A stretch of DNA of 64,000 bases from Methylomonas albis. Lineage in GTDB: Bacteria > Pseudomonadota > Gammaproteobacteria > Methylococcales > Methylomonadaceae. The notes under the pieces are model-generated. The model made no database searches, had not been told where the DNA came from, and worked only from the letters and a program-made list of their open reading frames with translations. Made by a program: the position numbers and the translations under genes. The stretch lies in assembly GCF_014850955.1 (NCBI RefSeq), contig NZ_JACXSS010000001.1, positions 310,001 through 374,000 of the forward strand, written 5' to 3'. The stretch's first letter is position 1. The number at the start of each line of letters is the position of its first letter. Positions 7,678-18,146 of this stretch are shown here, piece by piece.

Positions 7678-9042
7678 TCAGGACAGCAGATGCATTGCCG
7701 CATTGACGCGGGCTTGGGCTTTTTGCAACACCATCAGCGAGAAGTCGGGGTTGAGTTTGCCGTTACTGAGCTTGCTGTACGCGGGTATAGAATTGATATA
7801 AGGCAGGTCGCGGGCATTGCCGGAACCGAAATAGCTGTGCAATTTCGCCAGGATCACAATGTCGGTCATCGTTAGTTCAGGGCCGCTGTCGTATAGCCAA
7901 TTTTCCGCTTGATGCGGAATATTGCCGAGTTGCTCGGGAAACCCTAGCGTATGGAGCATCAACATTCCGACCGGGCCGCGCAAATAGGGAAGCGCGGCTT
8001 GCAGCTCTAGGAAGCTGGGGCCGCCGTCGGGAGATTGTTCGGCAAAATGCAATAGCGGAATAGCGCCTATATCGGCGATCAGCCCGCCCAGCAGTGCGTC
8101 TTCCGGATTGATATTGCTGCATTCCTGGGCAAGTACGAAGCTTAAGCTTGAGACATACAGGCTGTTTTTCCACAATGCCTGCATGCCCTTCATCAGCTCC
8201 GGGTCGGTGCAGCTGAATAATTGTTTCATGCTGATACCCATCACCAGATTGCGGGTCGCATTCAGGCCGATGTGGGCCACGGCGTCGTGGCAATTTCCGA
8301 TAGATGCGCCGGTGCTATACAACGCGCTATTGGCGACTTGGATTAATTTTGCCACGATGGGCGGATCAAGCTGGATGATTTCCGCGGCATCGTGAATGCC
8401 GATGTCTTTTTTCATGGCTTCTTTCAGCTTCAGGGCGACATCGGGCAAGGACGGCAGGCGCAGCTTGTTTTCCCGATAGGCTTGGGCGAAGTTGTTAAAG
8501 AAGCTGCTGCCGTTGATAGGTGCGGGTAACTGAATATCGACCAGTTCCAAACAGCTGGCGGCTGCTTGGCTTTTTTCGGTCCACAGCCGGTTCAGTTCGA
8601 TGGGAATTTCCAAAATCGACACATTGGTGAGCGCGGTTGCGGTGGCTCCGCAACGGCTGCCGCTATTTAGCGGCAGGTGAGCCAATGTGGAATTTGCATC
8701 GATTTGGTAACTGCTTTCGCTATTGGGCTGCATCGACAACTGCCCGCTTAGCAGATAAAACACGCTGTGCGTCAGTTGGCCGTGGACAAATAGGATGTCG
8801 CGCTTGCGATAACCCAAGGTTGCTTGCGGCAGCGCGGTTAGGGTGGCGTCGTCGAGATCGCGTAGCGGCGCAAATTGTTTCAGTTGCGCCGTCGTAAGGC
8901 TTTGCCGATGCTCGGTAATCGGTCGGGACAGCTCGATGTCGAGCGGCGGCTTGGCCCGGTCGTTCGGTGTCGGGCTGGTGGCGCTTGGGAGCGTATGGTG
9001 GGGGATGACTTTTTTTTCAAATAGGTTGGTAAACCAATTCAT
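7678..9042 (-). CDS. HDOD-domain signalling protein with cNMP-binding-like N-terminus (copy 3)
   Basis: The 454-residue protein has a cyclic-nucleotide-binding-like beta-roll at about residues 50-160 ('LSGQLSMQP' region), then an HDOD domain beginning at 'LPSLPDVALKLKEAMKKDIG' and including 'IIQLDPPIVAKLIQVANSAL'. HDOD domains are HD-like but lack catalytic metal ligands and act in signalling. The cNMP part lacks an obvious full phosphate-binding cassette, so ligand binding is uncertain. This is the last of three tandem paralogues (with 9044-10333 and 10338-11618), one base from its neighbour, probably one operon. Confidence 0.85.
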   Translation of the reverse strand: MNWFTNLFEKKVIPHHTLPSATSPTPNDRAKPPLDIELSRPITEHRQSLTTAQLKQFAPLRDLDDATLTALPQATLGYRKRDILFVHGQLTHSVFYLLSGQLSMQPNSESSYQIDANSTLAHLPLNSGSRCGATATALTNVSILEIPIELNRLWTEKSQAAASCLELVDIQLPAPINGSSFFNNFAQAYRENKLRLPSLPDVALKLKEAMKKDIGIHDAAEIIQLDPPIVAKLIQVANSALYSTGASIGNCHDAVAHIGLNATRNLVMGISMKQLFSCTDPELMKGMQALWKNSLYVSSLSFVLAQECSNINPEDALLGGLIADIGAIPLLHFAEQSPDGGPSFLELQAALPYLRGPVGMLMLHTLGFPEQLGNIPHQAENWLYDSGPELTMTDIVILAKLHSYFGSGNARDLPYINSIPAYSKLSNGKLNPDFSLMVLQKAQARVNAAMHLLS

Positions 9043-9043
9043 G

Positions 9044-10333
9044 TCAGGTCCGAAAAAAAATCAGCGCATCGGCAATTTGTTGTTTTGCGTCATGTAGCGC
9101 TTTCAGCGACATGTCCGGTGTCAGTGTGCTGTCGTCCAGTTTTTTAAAGGCCGGTAAGGTATTTAGTGGCGGTAATTTTTGGGTGTTTGCGCCGCCGAGT
9201 TGATTGTGAAATTTTGCCAGCAAGACTACGTCATGTAGTTGCAAGCCCTGGCCATTGTCGTAATACCAATGGGTTGTATTGATGGGGATTTGCTGAAAGT
9301 TATCCGGGAAATGCCATTTTTTCAAAATATAGGTACCTACCAAACCCTGCAGGCAATCGATACTGGCCTGTAATTCTTCTTCAGTGTACCGCGAAATATC
9401 GATGCTTTCGGCAAACGTGACGATGGGTAACGCGCCAATATTGTGAATTAACCCGGCCAGCAAGGCTTCGTCAGCGTTTATTTTTCGGGTAATTCCGGCC
9501 AGTGTGTGGCTTAGGCTGGCAATTTGGATGCTTTGTTTCCAAAGTGTTTGAATAATGTTGTTCAGTTGTCGGTTGCGGCTTCGGAACAGCTGGTGCAGGC
9601 TGATACTGGTAACCAGATTTTGCGTGGTTTTAAACCCTAACCGATTGACGGCATCATGACCACTGGTGATTGGGTTGTCGCTACGGTAGATCGGGCTATT
9701 TGCCACCTGAATCAGTTTGGAGGATATAACAGGGTCCAGATTTAAAATCTTCACCGCATCGGCGATGCTAATGTCTTTTTGTAAGGCACTGCGCAAACGG
9801 AGTGCAACATCTGGAAGGCTTGGAACATGCAGATTGTCGGCTCTAAATGTATCGCAAAAGCTATCGAAAAAAAAGCTGTCCCGTAGCTTAGGCGGGATAC
9901 GCTCGGGGTTGATCAGCGGATTGTTGACGGGTTTGCTGCTGTGCTGCAAGTTGGACAGCGGCATATAGATTACCTGGGTCGGCGATTTGGCGATCGCGCT
10001 GAAGGTGTGTTCGCCGGATGTTGCCAATGGATAAAATGCCTTAAACGTATCGGCATTGATCGTATAACCGGTGCCGTTATTAGCTTCCAAGTAAACGGTG
10101 CCGGTGTAGAGATAGCTGAGTTGTTCCGACGCGGCGCCGCGATTGAAAATGATGTCGCCAGGGTTGAAGTTATGCATTGTCGCGGGTATGGCCAATAATT
10201 CCGCCGCCGGCAAGTCCCCCAACGGGATGAGCTTTTGTAAGTAGCTCAACGGCAGGTGGTTGACGGTGGCTTCTGTTGGGCTGGTCTCTATCGGCGTTTT
10301 GTCCGGTGATTTTTTTAAAAATTTCCAGATCAT
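9044..10333 (-). CDS. HDOD-domain signalling protein with cNMP-binding-like N-terminus (copy 2)
   Basis: The 429-residue protein repeats the plan of its neighbours: short basic N-terminus, cNMP-binding-like beta-roll with 'YLYTGTVYLEANNGTGYTI' near residues 75-93, then an HDOD domain from 'VPSLPDVALRLRSALQKDIS' with 'ILNLDPVISSKLIQVANSPI'. The spacing to the preceding copy is 4 bases and to the next copy 1 base, so the three are likely co-translated. Divergence between copies is greatest in the N-terminal 30 residues and the beta-roll, lowest in the HDOD core. Confidence 0.85.
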   Translation of the reverse strand: MIWKFLKKSPDKTPIETSPTEATVNHLPLSYLQKLIPLGDLPAAELLAIPATMHNFNPGDIIFNRGAASEQLSYLYTGTVYLEANNGTGYTINADTFKAFYPLATSGEHTFSAIAKSPTQVIYMPLSNLQHSSKPVNNPLINPERIPPKLRDSFFFDSFCDTFRADNLHVPSLPDVALRLRSALQKDISIADAVKILNLDPVISSKLIQVANSPIYRSDNPITSGHDAVNRLGFKTTQNLVTSISLHQLFRSRNRQLNNIIQTLWKQSIQIASLSHTLAGITRKINADEALLAGLIHNIGALPIVTFAESIDISRYTEEELQASIDCLQGLVGTYILKKWHFPDNFQQIPINTTHWYYDNGQGLQLHDVVLLAKFHNQLGGANTQKLPPLNTLPAFKKLDDSTLTPDMSLKALHDAKQQIADALIFFRT

Positions 10334-10337
10334 GCGA

Positions 10338-11618
10338 CTAGGACGTAAATATGCTCAATGCTTCGTTAATTTTGGTTTTGGCATCGTGCAAGATGGCTAA
10401 CGTGTTTTCCGGAGACAAAGAGAAGTTTTTCAATTTGGCCGCCGCCGGGATGGCGGTAATCGCCGGTAGATCGCCTGTGGCTTTTTTACCGATTAAGGCA
10501 TGTAGCCTGGAGAGAACGACGATATCGGTCATGGTTAATGTATCGCCACTGCTTTGAAACCAGTCGCTAGACGATTTGGCCACCTCGATGAATTCGTCGG
10601 CAAAATCCCATTCTCTCAGCACCACTGCGCCAACCGGGCCTTTAATGAAGGGCATGGCTTCCACGATCTCGGCGTCGTTATGGTATTCGGGGGGTAAGTT
10701 GGCGGTAAAACTCAGAAACGGAATCACGCCGATATCGCAGACCAAGCCGGCTAGTAAGGCATTCTCTGGATTTTGCTGCAAGCTGTGGCTGGCTAGTACG
10801 TGACAGAGGCCAGACAGGTAAAGGCTTTGTTTCCAAAGGTCTTCCATATGATTTTTAATCAGTGGCGATTTGCTTTTGAAAATCTGCTTCATACTCAGCG
10901 CTGTCACCAGATTGCGGGTGGCATTCAGGCCGATGCGTACTACCGCATCCTTACAGTTTTTCGCCGGTACGGTGGTCAGATACAGCGGGCAATTGGCGAC
11001 TTCTATCAATTTGGCGGAGATGGCTGGATCGAGCTGGATGATTTTGACGGCATCGTCGATGCTGACATCTCTTTGGATGGCTTTGCGCAGATTGATCGCC
11101 ACTTCAGGTAGTGAGGGAGTTTCTATCTCATGTTCGTTATTTTCAAAGTGTTCGACAAATAAGCTCAATAGCCGGTTGTTATGCAACTCATCGGGAATAT
11201 AGAGTTTGCCGTGGTCTTGGCGGCTCGGCGTCAGCATTATTTTCAGGGAGACCCGCAACACGTCTATCTCGGTTTTTGCGGTGGCGGTGGCGGTATGCTT
11301 GATGCCGCTACAGATAGGAAATTTGGCTTGCGCGGTGCCTGCCGATATTTCATAGCTTTTGCCGTTGTGGTCGGCCAAGGTTACCGTGCCTCGCAGCAGG
11401 TATATGGCGCACGTTGCCTGTTGATTGACACTAAATAATGTGTTGCCGGCTTGCAGGGTTTCGATGTGATTCTCGGTAGCGAAGGTTTGTAATATCTCAT
11501 CGCTTAAATTCCTGATAGGGAATAACTGTTTTAGCGTTTCCGGCGTAATGCGTTGCGCATTCTGCTGAAGCTTGCCTTTAGCATGGGATTTTTCAAAAAA
11601 AGCTCTGATTCCACTCAT
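10338..11618 (-). CDS. HDOD-domain signalling protein with cNMP-binding-like N-terminus (copy 1)
   Basis: The 426-residue protein starts 'MSGIRAFFEKSHAKGKL', has a cNMP-binding-like roll with 'YLLRGTVTLADHNGKSYEI' and an HDOD domain beginning 'TPSLPEVAINLRKAIQRDVS' with 'IIQLDPAISAKLIEVANCPL'. It is the first of three tandem paralogues on the minus strand, 73 bases downstream of aroE. Such proteins are found in gene-regulatory and motility signalling pathways in gammaproteobacteria, but no output domain is visible here, so the partner must be separate. Confidence 0.85.
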   Translation of the reverse strand: MSGIRAFFEKSHAKGKLQQNAQRITPETLKQLFPIRNLSDEILQTFATENHIETLQAGNTLFSVNQQATCAIYLLRGTVTLADHNGKSYEISAGTAQAKFPICSGIKHTATATAKTEIDVLRVSLKIMLTPSRQDHGKLYIPDELHNNRLLSLFVEHFENNEHEIETPSLPEVAINLRKAIQRDVSIDDAVKIIQLDPAISAKLIEVANCPLYLTTVPAKNCKDAVVRIGLNATRNLVTALSMKQIFKSKSPLIKNHMEDLWKQSLYLSGLCHVLASHSLQQNPENALLAGLVCDIGVIPFLSFTANLPPEYHNDAEIVEAMPFIKGPVGAVVLREWDFADEFIEVAKSSSDWFQSSGDTLTMTDIVVLSRLHALIGKKATGDLPAITAIPAAAKLKNFSLSPENTLAILHDAKTKINEALSIFTS

Positions 11619-11691
11619 ATTATTCCAGTAAACGTTAATGGCGGGCGATTTGGGGAGATTGTTACCATGGACATCGCCCCGGTCAATAGTT

Positions 11692-12537
11692 TCATCTGTT
11701 TGTGCTGCTTAATTTTCGTTCGTCGTTTAGTAATTCAATGACGGGCGCAGTGTTCGGTCGAATACCTCTCCAGAGATAAAAAGCTTCCGCGGCCTGTTCC
11801 ACTAGCATGCCTAGGCCGTCCAGGCTGTGAGTCGCATTGTTGGCTAGGCCCCACTTCACAAATGCGGTCACCTGGTTGGCGTAAGCCAGGTCGTAGCAGC
11901 TGCCGCCTGCGCTCAACAACGCTGGGGGCAAGGGTGGCAAATCGCCGCTGAGGCTAGCCGACGTGGCATTGATGATCAAATCGAATTGTTGATCGATCAA
12001 GCTAGCGTAATCGCAAGTTTGCACCGGGCCCAGCGCTGCGAAATCTGTGGCAATAGCTTGGGCTTTGCCTACATTTCGATTGACGATTACCAATGCCGAT
12101 GGCTTTTGCTCCAACAGGGGGGGCACAATGCCGCGCGTCGCGCCGCCGGCCCCCAATATGAGAATCCTGACTCCCTTCAGCGCTATGCAGTGGTTGACGA
12201 TCAAGTCGTTCAGTAAGCCTGTACCGTCGGTGTTGTCGCCCAAAATGCTGCCATCCGCTTGGCAGACTAAAGTATTGACTGCTTTTGCCAGACGCGCGCG
12301 TTCTGTCAGTTGGTGGGCATATTGCCAAGCCAGCTCTTTGAGCGGAACGGTGCAATTCAGACCTTTGCCGCCTTCGGCGAAAAAATGGTTTGTCGCTACT
12401 GTAAAGGTATCTGCTGGCACCTCTTGGGCGGAATAGTCCATGAGTTGGCTGGTTTGATCGGCAAATAACTTATGGATGCGAGGTGATTTGCTGTGGCTGA
12501 TCGGCTGGCCGAACACCGCATAATATTCAATTTTCAT
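11692..12537 (-). CDS. aroE: Shikimate dehydrogenase (NADP)
   Basis: The 281-residue protein has the substrate-binding 'FGQPISHSKSP' near residue 10, 'NCTVPLKELAW' with the catalytic Lys near residue 67, 'GDNTDGTGLL', and the NADP-binding 'ILGAGGATRGIV'. It reduces 3-dehydroshikimate to shikimate in aromatic amino acid synthesis. The length fits AroE proper rather than the shorter YdiB/SdhL forms. No clear ribosome-binding site precedes the ATG. It may head a transcript that continues into the HDOD genes. Confidence 0.95.
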   Translation of the reverse strand: MKIEYYAVFGQPISHSKSPRIHKLFADQTSQLMDYSAQEVPADTFTVATNHFFAEGGKGLNCTVPLKELAWQYAHQLTERARLAKAVNTLVCQADGSILGDNTDGTGLLNDLIVNHCIALKGVRILILGAGGATRGIVPPLLEQKPSALVIVNRNVGKAQAIATDFAALGPVQTCDYASLIDQQFDLIINATSASLSGDLPPLPPALLSAGGSCYDLAYANQVTAFVKWGLANNATHSLDGLGMLVEQAAEAFYLWRGIRPNTAPVIELLNDERKLSSTNR

Positions 12538-12659
12538 CGTTGTTAGTGTATTTGCTGCGCCAATATCCCTGTAGGAAAGCGCGGGCTATCATTGCGCACC
12601 CAGTTCGGTATTGGCATAAAGTTCAAAGTTCTCGATCATGCCCGGGTACTTTTGTGTAG

Positions 12660-14463
<1,804 letters not shown>

Positions 14464-14524
14464 GTTTATCCCTTCTTAATGTTCTTGGCTGTGCTGTTTA
14501 GGCCGGCCGGGAACTATCATCAGT

Positions 14525-15256
14525 ATGCAATCCGCTAAAGATTCTCTTTACGCCAGTCCACTGGGCGAAATCAGTGCATTTAGCTTCGACGAAGCTGTCG
14601 TCAAAGTCTTTCCGGACATGATCCGGCGCTCGGTTCCCGGTTACAGCACCATCATCTCGGCAATCGGTTTATTGGCGGCGCGCTTTGCCAAAGAAGATAG
14701 TGTTTGCTACGACTTGGGCTGTTCGTTGGGTGCAGCGACCCTGGCTATGCGCCAGCAAATCTCGATTAAGAATTGTCGGATCGTAGCGGTGGATTGTTCA
14801 ACGGCAATGGTCGAGCAATGTCGGCAAAATCTGTCGGCTGCGCCCGGCGGAGTCGATATAGACATTTTATGTGCCGATATTCGCGATGTCGCGATTAGTA
14901 ATGCTTCGGTGGTTGTGCTGAATTTTACGTTGCAGTTTATTCCATTGGCTGACCGGCAGGCTTTTTTGGCTACGATCTATCGGGGACTACTACCGGGTGG
15001 GATTTTGATTTTGTCTGAAAAGCTGGCATTCGACGATGTCCGGCAACAGGCTCTTCAGATCGATATGCATCACTTATTCAAAAAAGCGCAAGGCTATAGC
15101 GAGCTGGAAATCAGCCAAAAGCGCAGCGCACTAGAAAACGTGCTGATTCCGGAAACCTTTGCCGCGCATCAACAGCGCTTGAAAACGGCGGGGTTCGCCA
15201 GCGCGGAAGTCTGGTTTCAGTATTTCAACTTCGCTTCAATGATTGCATTGAAATGA
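14525..15256 (+). CDS. cmoA: Carboxy-S-adenosyl-L-methionine synthase
   Basis: The 243-residue methyltransferase-fold protein has the SAM motif 'YDLGCSLGAATLAM' and the CmoA N-terminus 'GEISAFSFDEAVVKVFPDMI'. CmoA makes carboxy-SAM from SAM and prephenate. It overlaps cmoB by 4 bases (ATGA type), so the two are translationally coupled, as in other gammaproteobacteria. Confidence 0.95.
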   Translation: MQSAKDSLYASPLGEISAFSFDEAVVKVFPDMIRRSVPGYSTIISAIGLLAARFAKEDSVCYDLGCSLGAATLAMRQQISIKNCRIVAVDCSTAMVEQCRQNLSAAPGGVDIDILCADIRDVAISNASVVVLNFTLQFIPLADRQAFLATIYRGLLPGGILILSEKLAFDDVRQQALQIDMHHLFKKAQGYSELEISQKRSALENVLIPETFAAHQQRLKTAGFASAEVWFQYFNFASMIALK

Positions 15257-16224
15257 CGCTATACCAAGGTCTTTATCGAGCCTTGGCGGCGGCCGGTGAC
15301 GAAGTCTGGGTAAGCCGTTTGCCTGGACAATTGGCAGCCGCTTTCGCGGACTCGTCGCACGGCGATCTAAAGCGCTGGCAACAGGCAATAGACGATTTGC
15401 CGGACTTGACTCGCTCGAATGTCGATTTGTTGGAGAGCGTCAGAATAGGTCATGCAGAGGATATTTCCGAAGAGATACGGGCCGGTTTGCGCGAGCAATT
15501 GCAGCAGCTACATCCTTGGCGGAAAGGGCCTTATCGGATATTTGGCATCGATATCGATACCGAATGGCGCTCGGATTGGAAATGGGATAGGGTGAAAGAC
15601 CAGATTGCGCCGCTTCGGAATCGACTGGTGTTGGATGTCGGTTGCGGCAATGGCTATCATTGTTGGCGCATGCTCGGTGCAGGAGCGAGATTGGTGATTG
15701 GCATTGATCCCACGTTGCTCAGTGTGATGCAGTTCCATGCTATCCGTAAGCTACATGGCGAAGCGCCGGTTTATCTGTTGCCGCTGGGGATTGAAGATGT
15801 GCCGCCGAACCTGGGCTTGTTCGATACGGTGTTTTCGATGGGAGTGTTGTATCACCGTCGTTCGCCTATTGATCATTTACTGGAGCTGAAAGCTTGTTTG
15901 CGCGCGGGTGGTGAATTGATTTTGGAAACGCTGGTAATTGAAGGCGATGCCGGGCAAGTGTTGGTGCCTGAGGGGCGATATGCACAAATGCGTAATGTTT
16001 GGTTTTTGCCGAGCTGCGCAGCGTTGATGTTATGGATGCGCCGTTGCGGTTTTAAAAATATTCGCTTGGCGGATGTTGCCAAGACCTCCGTCGACGAGCA
16101 GCGTAGTACTGAGTGGATGCGGTTTCATTCCTTGGCGGATTTTCTCGATCCAAAGTCTCCCGATTTGACTTGCGAAGGCTTGCCGGCACCGGTTCGTGCG
16201 GTAATTATGGCTAGCGTCGAATAA
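15253..16224 (+). CDS. cmoB: tRNA U34 carboxymethyltransferase
   Basis: The 323-residue protein carries 'RKGPYRIFGIDIDTEWRSDW' and the SAM-fold motif 'VLDVGCGNGYHCWRMLGAGA', both typical of CmoB. It transfers the carboxymethyl group of carboxy-SAM to 5-hydroxyuridine at the tRNA wobble position to give cmo5U. The length equals that of E. coli CmoB (323). The partner cmoA lies immediately upstream. Confidence 0.95.
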   Translation: MTLYQGLYRALAAAGDEVWVSRLPGQLAAAFADSSHGDLKRWQQAIDDLPDLTRSNVDLLESVRIGHAEDISEEIRAGLREQLQQLHPWRKGPYRIFGIDIDTEWRSDWKWDRVKDQIAPLRNRLVLDVGCGNGYHCWRMLGAGARLVIGIDPTLLSVMQFHAIRKLHGEAPVYLLPLGIEDVPPNLGLFDTVFSMGVLYHRRSPIDHLLELKACLRAGGELILETLVIEGDAGQVLVPEGRYAQMRNVWFLPSCAALMLWMRRCGFKNIRLADVAKTSVDEQRSTEWMRFHSLADFLDPKSPDLTCEGLPAPVRAVIMASVE

Positions 16225-16256
16225 TCAGTGGATTTTTGTTTATGGATTGTAAAATT

Positions 16257-16332
16257 TAAAGAACGATCTAAGCTTTCCTAGTCTGTAAGATCAGCCGATA
16301 ATGCGTGCGCTGATTGGTCTAGGCGTTCTTTA
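16257..16332 (+). other. Nested inverted repeat in the leader of the ComEA-like gene
   Basis: Three arms pair in order: TAAAGAACG (16257-16265) with CGTTCTTTA (16324-16332), CCTAG (16277-16281) with CTAGG (16319-16323), and ATCAGC (16290-16295) with GCTGAT (16309-16314). The result would be a stem of about 76 nt with one large bulge on the left side. No U run follows, so it is not a standard terminator. It ends 23 bases before the start codon of the next gene and could be a 5' leader structure or a small mobile-repeat remnant. Confidence 0.45.
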
Positions 16333-16355
16333 TTAATTCATTTCGGAGAAAATCC

Positions 16356-16682
16356 ATGAAAAAGTTGTTTATGCTTTTAATGCTGTGTTCTTTTGCCGTT
16401 TTAGCCGAGCCAATCAATATCAACCAAGCCGATGCCGAAGCTATTTCCAAGGCTCTGACGGGTATAGGTCCGAAGAAGGCCGAAGCCGTGGTTCAATACC
16501 GTAAGGAACATGGCGAGTTTAAGACCTTGAAAGATTTGGAAAATGTCTCCGGCATCGGGGAGAAAACCGCCAAACAGAATGAAAAGAATATCCTGTTTGG
16601 CGATCCGGCTCCCGCTGCTGCGGTGAAAACCGATAAGCCTGAGACGCCGGAAAAACCTCAAGAAGTTAAAAAACCAAAATAA
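16356..16682 (+). CDS. ComEA-like helix-hairpin-helix protein, exported
   Basis: The 108-residue protein has a signal peptide (about residues 1-17, ending VLAEP), then 'ININQADAEAISKALTGIGP' and a second hairpin 'LKDLENVSGIGEKTAKQNE', the two HhH units of ComEA-type DNA-binding proteins. The C-terminus is Lys/Pro-rich. CGGAG before the ATG supports the start. ComEA homologues bind DNA in the periplasm during natural transformation; short soluble forms like this one are common in gammaproteobacteria, and the role here is inferred from the domain. Confidence 0.85.
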   Translation: MKKLFMLLMLCSFAVLAEPININQADAEAISKALTGIGPKKAEAVVQYRKEHGEFKTLKDLENVSGIGEKTAKQNEKNILFGDPAPAAAVKTDKPETPEKPQEVKKPK

Positions 16683-16689
16683 CGCAACT

Positions 16690-16722
16690 GAGTTGGCGTG
16701 CTTGTGTTTGGTGCGCCAGCTC
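16690..16722 (+). terminator. Possible weak terminator after the ComEA-like gene
   Basis: GAGTTGGCG (16690-16698) can pair with CGCCAGCTC (16714-16722), with one G-U pair, 8 bases after the stop codon. No clear T run follows, so it may act as a 3' stabilising stem rather than an intrinsic terminator. Confidence 0.35.
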
Positions 16723-16833
16723 TCTGAGTCTGTTTCTGTGGCGAGTCTATTTTGAGATTGCTAAAGTTATATGCCCGTCGTACCCTCATTAATGCTCGGG
16801 TGTAACGTTTATCGGTAAAAATGCTGCCCGAGT

Positions 16834-17181
16834 TTAGCCAAACGTCGAACCGTTCCAGCCCCAGAAGTCAGGTGGGCAGTCACTGAATTCGATATAAATC
16901 CGATCCTGAGGTATGGAAAGACGGGTGTTTAGCAGTTGGCATATTGATGTGGACAAACTTTTAGCCTGGCTGTGGCTCAAACCGATACTTTTGCATTCCA
17001 GATAGGCTAAGGGGGTTTCGCTGCCGGCAAACAACATGGTGTTGTTTTCTGAAAGGTAGATCATTACATAGCGTTCCGGTTTGCCGGTTTCTTTGGACAG
17101 AAGCTGCGATAGCTCGCTTAGCATTGTTGATTTCTGTTCGGCGTCTAACGTAATGTTGGTATTCAGCTTTAAAAAAGGCAT
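16834..17181 (-). CDS. MIF/tautomerase-superfamily protein
   Basis: The 115-residue protein is MIF-like: Pro2 follows the initiator Met ('MPFLKLNTNI') and would be the catalytic base after Met removal, and the C-terminus 'DRIYIEFSDCPPDFWGWNG' matches the MIF family end. Members tautomerise keto-enol substrates, but the bacterial substrate is unknown. It lies 14 bases downstream of thpR on the same strand, probably in one transcript. Confidence 0.85.
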   Translation of the reverse strand: MPFLKLNTNITLDAEQKSTMLSELSQLLSKETGKPERYVMIYLSENNTMLFAGSETPLAYLECKSIGLSHSQAKSLSTSICQLLNTRLSIPQDRIYIEFSDCPPDFWGWNGSTFG

Positions 17182-17195
17182 GTTCAGTCTCCAGT

Positions 17196-17711
17196 CTAGG
17201 GTGGAAGGGTTGTTGTCCAGCGTTCAATAATTCGGTATTCAATGCCGTTGGCACCCGCGCAGGATTCTACCAAGCAAAATCCGTCGGAATGCCAAATAAC
17301 GGGTGAGAAACCTATATCGATTACCGAATAGGCTTTTTTTACCAGCGTGACATGTGGCGTAAATGGCCTATCTTCGACGGCAATTCCTTGTTGTTTCGCA
17401 ATGTTGACCAAGTTTTCGTGCAATTTAGAAAGGTTTTGATCGAATTGGCTGGCGGTTAGGCACAGCACTGCCGGCTTTTTCCAGAAGCTCAGGTGATCAA
17501 ATTTCAGCGTGGTTGGCGAGGCTGGTATTTGTGAGGCCTCTCTTGTGACGGCAGCTTGCTGTTCGGGAGAGGTTCGCCCTAAAAACAACAGTGTGACATG
17601 TAAATTTGCCGGGGTAACCGGTTTCCCGGAGCTATTCAGTTTGCCGGTCAAAGTCGCGCATTGTTGTCTTATGTGTAGTTCTGGCCATAAGGCAAAAAAG
17701 AGACGTTTCAT
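17196..17711 (-). CDS. thpR: RNA 2',3'-cyclic phosphodiesterase (2H family)
   Basis: The 171-residue protein has the two HxT motifs of the 2H phosphoesterases: 'HVTLLFLG' (His38) and 'HVTLVKKA' (His120). The N-terminus 'KRLFFALWPELHIRQQ' is typical of LigT/ThpR. The enzyme opens 2',3'-cyclic phosphates on RNA ends to 2'-phosphates. It probably shares a transcript with the MIF-like gene downstream. Confidence 0.9.
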   Translation of the reverse strand: MKRLFFALWPELHIRQQCATLTGKLNSSGKPVTPANLHVTLLFLGRTSPEQQAAVTREASQIPASPTTLKFDHLSFWKKPAVLCLTASQFDQNLSKLHENLVNIAKQQGIAVEDRPFTPHVTLVKKAYSVIDIGFSPVIWHSDGFCLVESCAGANGIEYRIIERWTTTLPP

Positions 17712-18146
17712 GTTGCATTTCCCCTGTTGCTCTTCGCTGGCAATATGACTTTTGACGGTAGGATCAAAAGTTTTGATTGGGGCGCCTACAACTGGCTACT
17801 AAGTCATTGGTTTTTGCTATCAACTAGTTTGTTGTCACGAGGATTGATAGTCCACCAAAAAAATATCCAGATTTATCAGTTTGTAACGTGCGAATTCTAA
17901 AATTGAAAATCAATTTTGCCCGGTTTGCCGGCTAGTTTTGTTCATCCTAAGGTTTAGATGCGGAATAGTCTAGTAAGGATTTGTCCCTTCTGTCTGTAAG
18001 CAGCGCAGAGTTGCTAAGCATTGACATATATCCCATTTCTATCTTACAGTTACAAATGCATCACACGTACGTGACAAGCCTAGCGGGTTGTGGCAATTTG
18101 CAAGAATCGGCTATTACTAAAAATTAAAACTTTCGGAGCACATCAC
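17712..18146. other. 435-bp intergenic region upstream of hps
   Basis: No convincing gene is present. The region holds an 8-bp hairpin ACTTTTGA/TCAAAAGT (17748-17771), an AT-rich inverted repeat AAAATTG/CAATTTT around 17900, a promoter-like pair at 18021-18050 and a 10-bp palindrome CACGTACGTG at 18064-18073. The Shine-Dalgarno CGGAG of hps lies at about 18135. A long regulated leader would fit the high expression expected of hps in a RuMP methanotroph. Confidence 0.5.
18021..18050 (+). promoter_or_regulatory. Candidate sigma-70-type promoter of hps-phi
   Basis: TTGACA (18021-18026) is a perfect -35 box. With an 18-bp spacer it is followed by TACAGT (18045-18050), a 4/6 match to the -10 consensus. 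Transcription would start near 18057, giving a leader of about 90 nt, with the palindrome CACGTACGTG just downstream of the start point. Confidence 0.4.
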
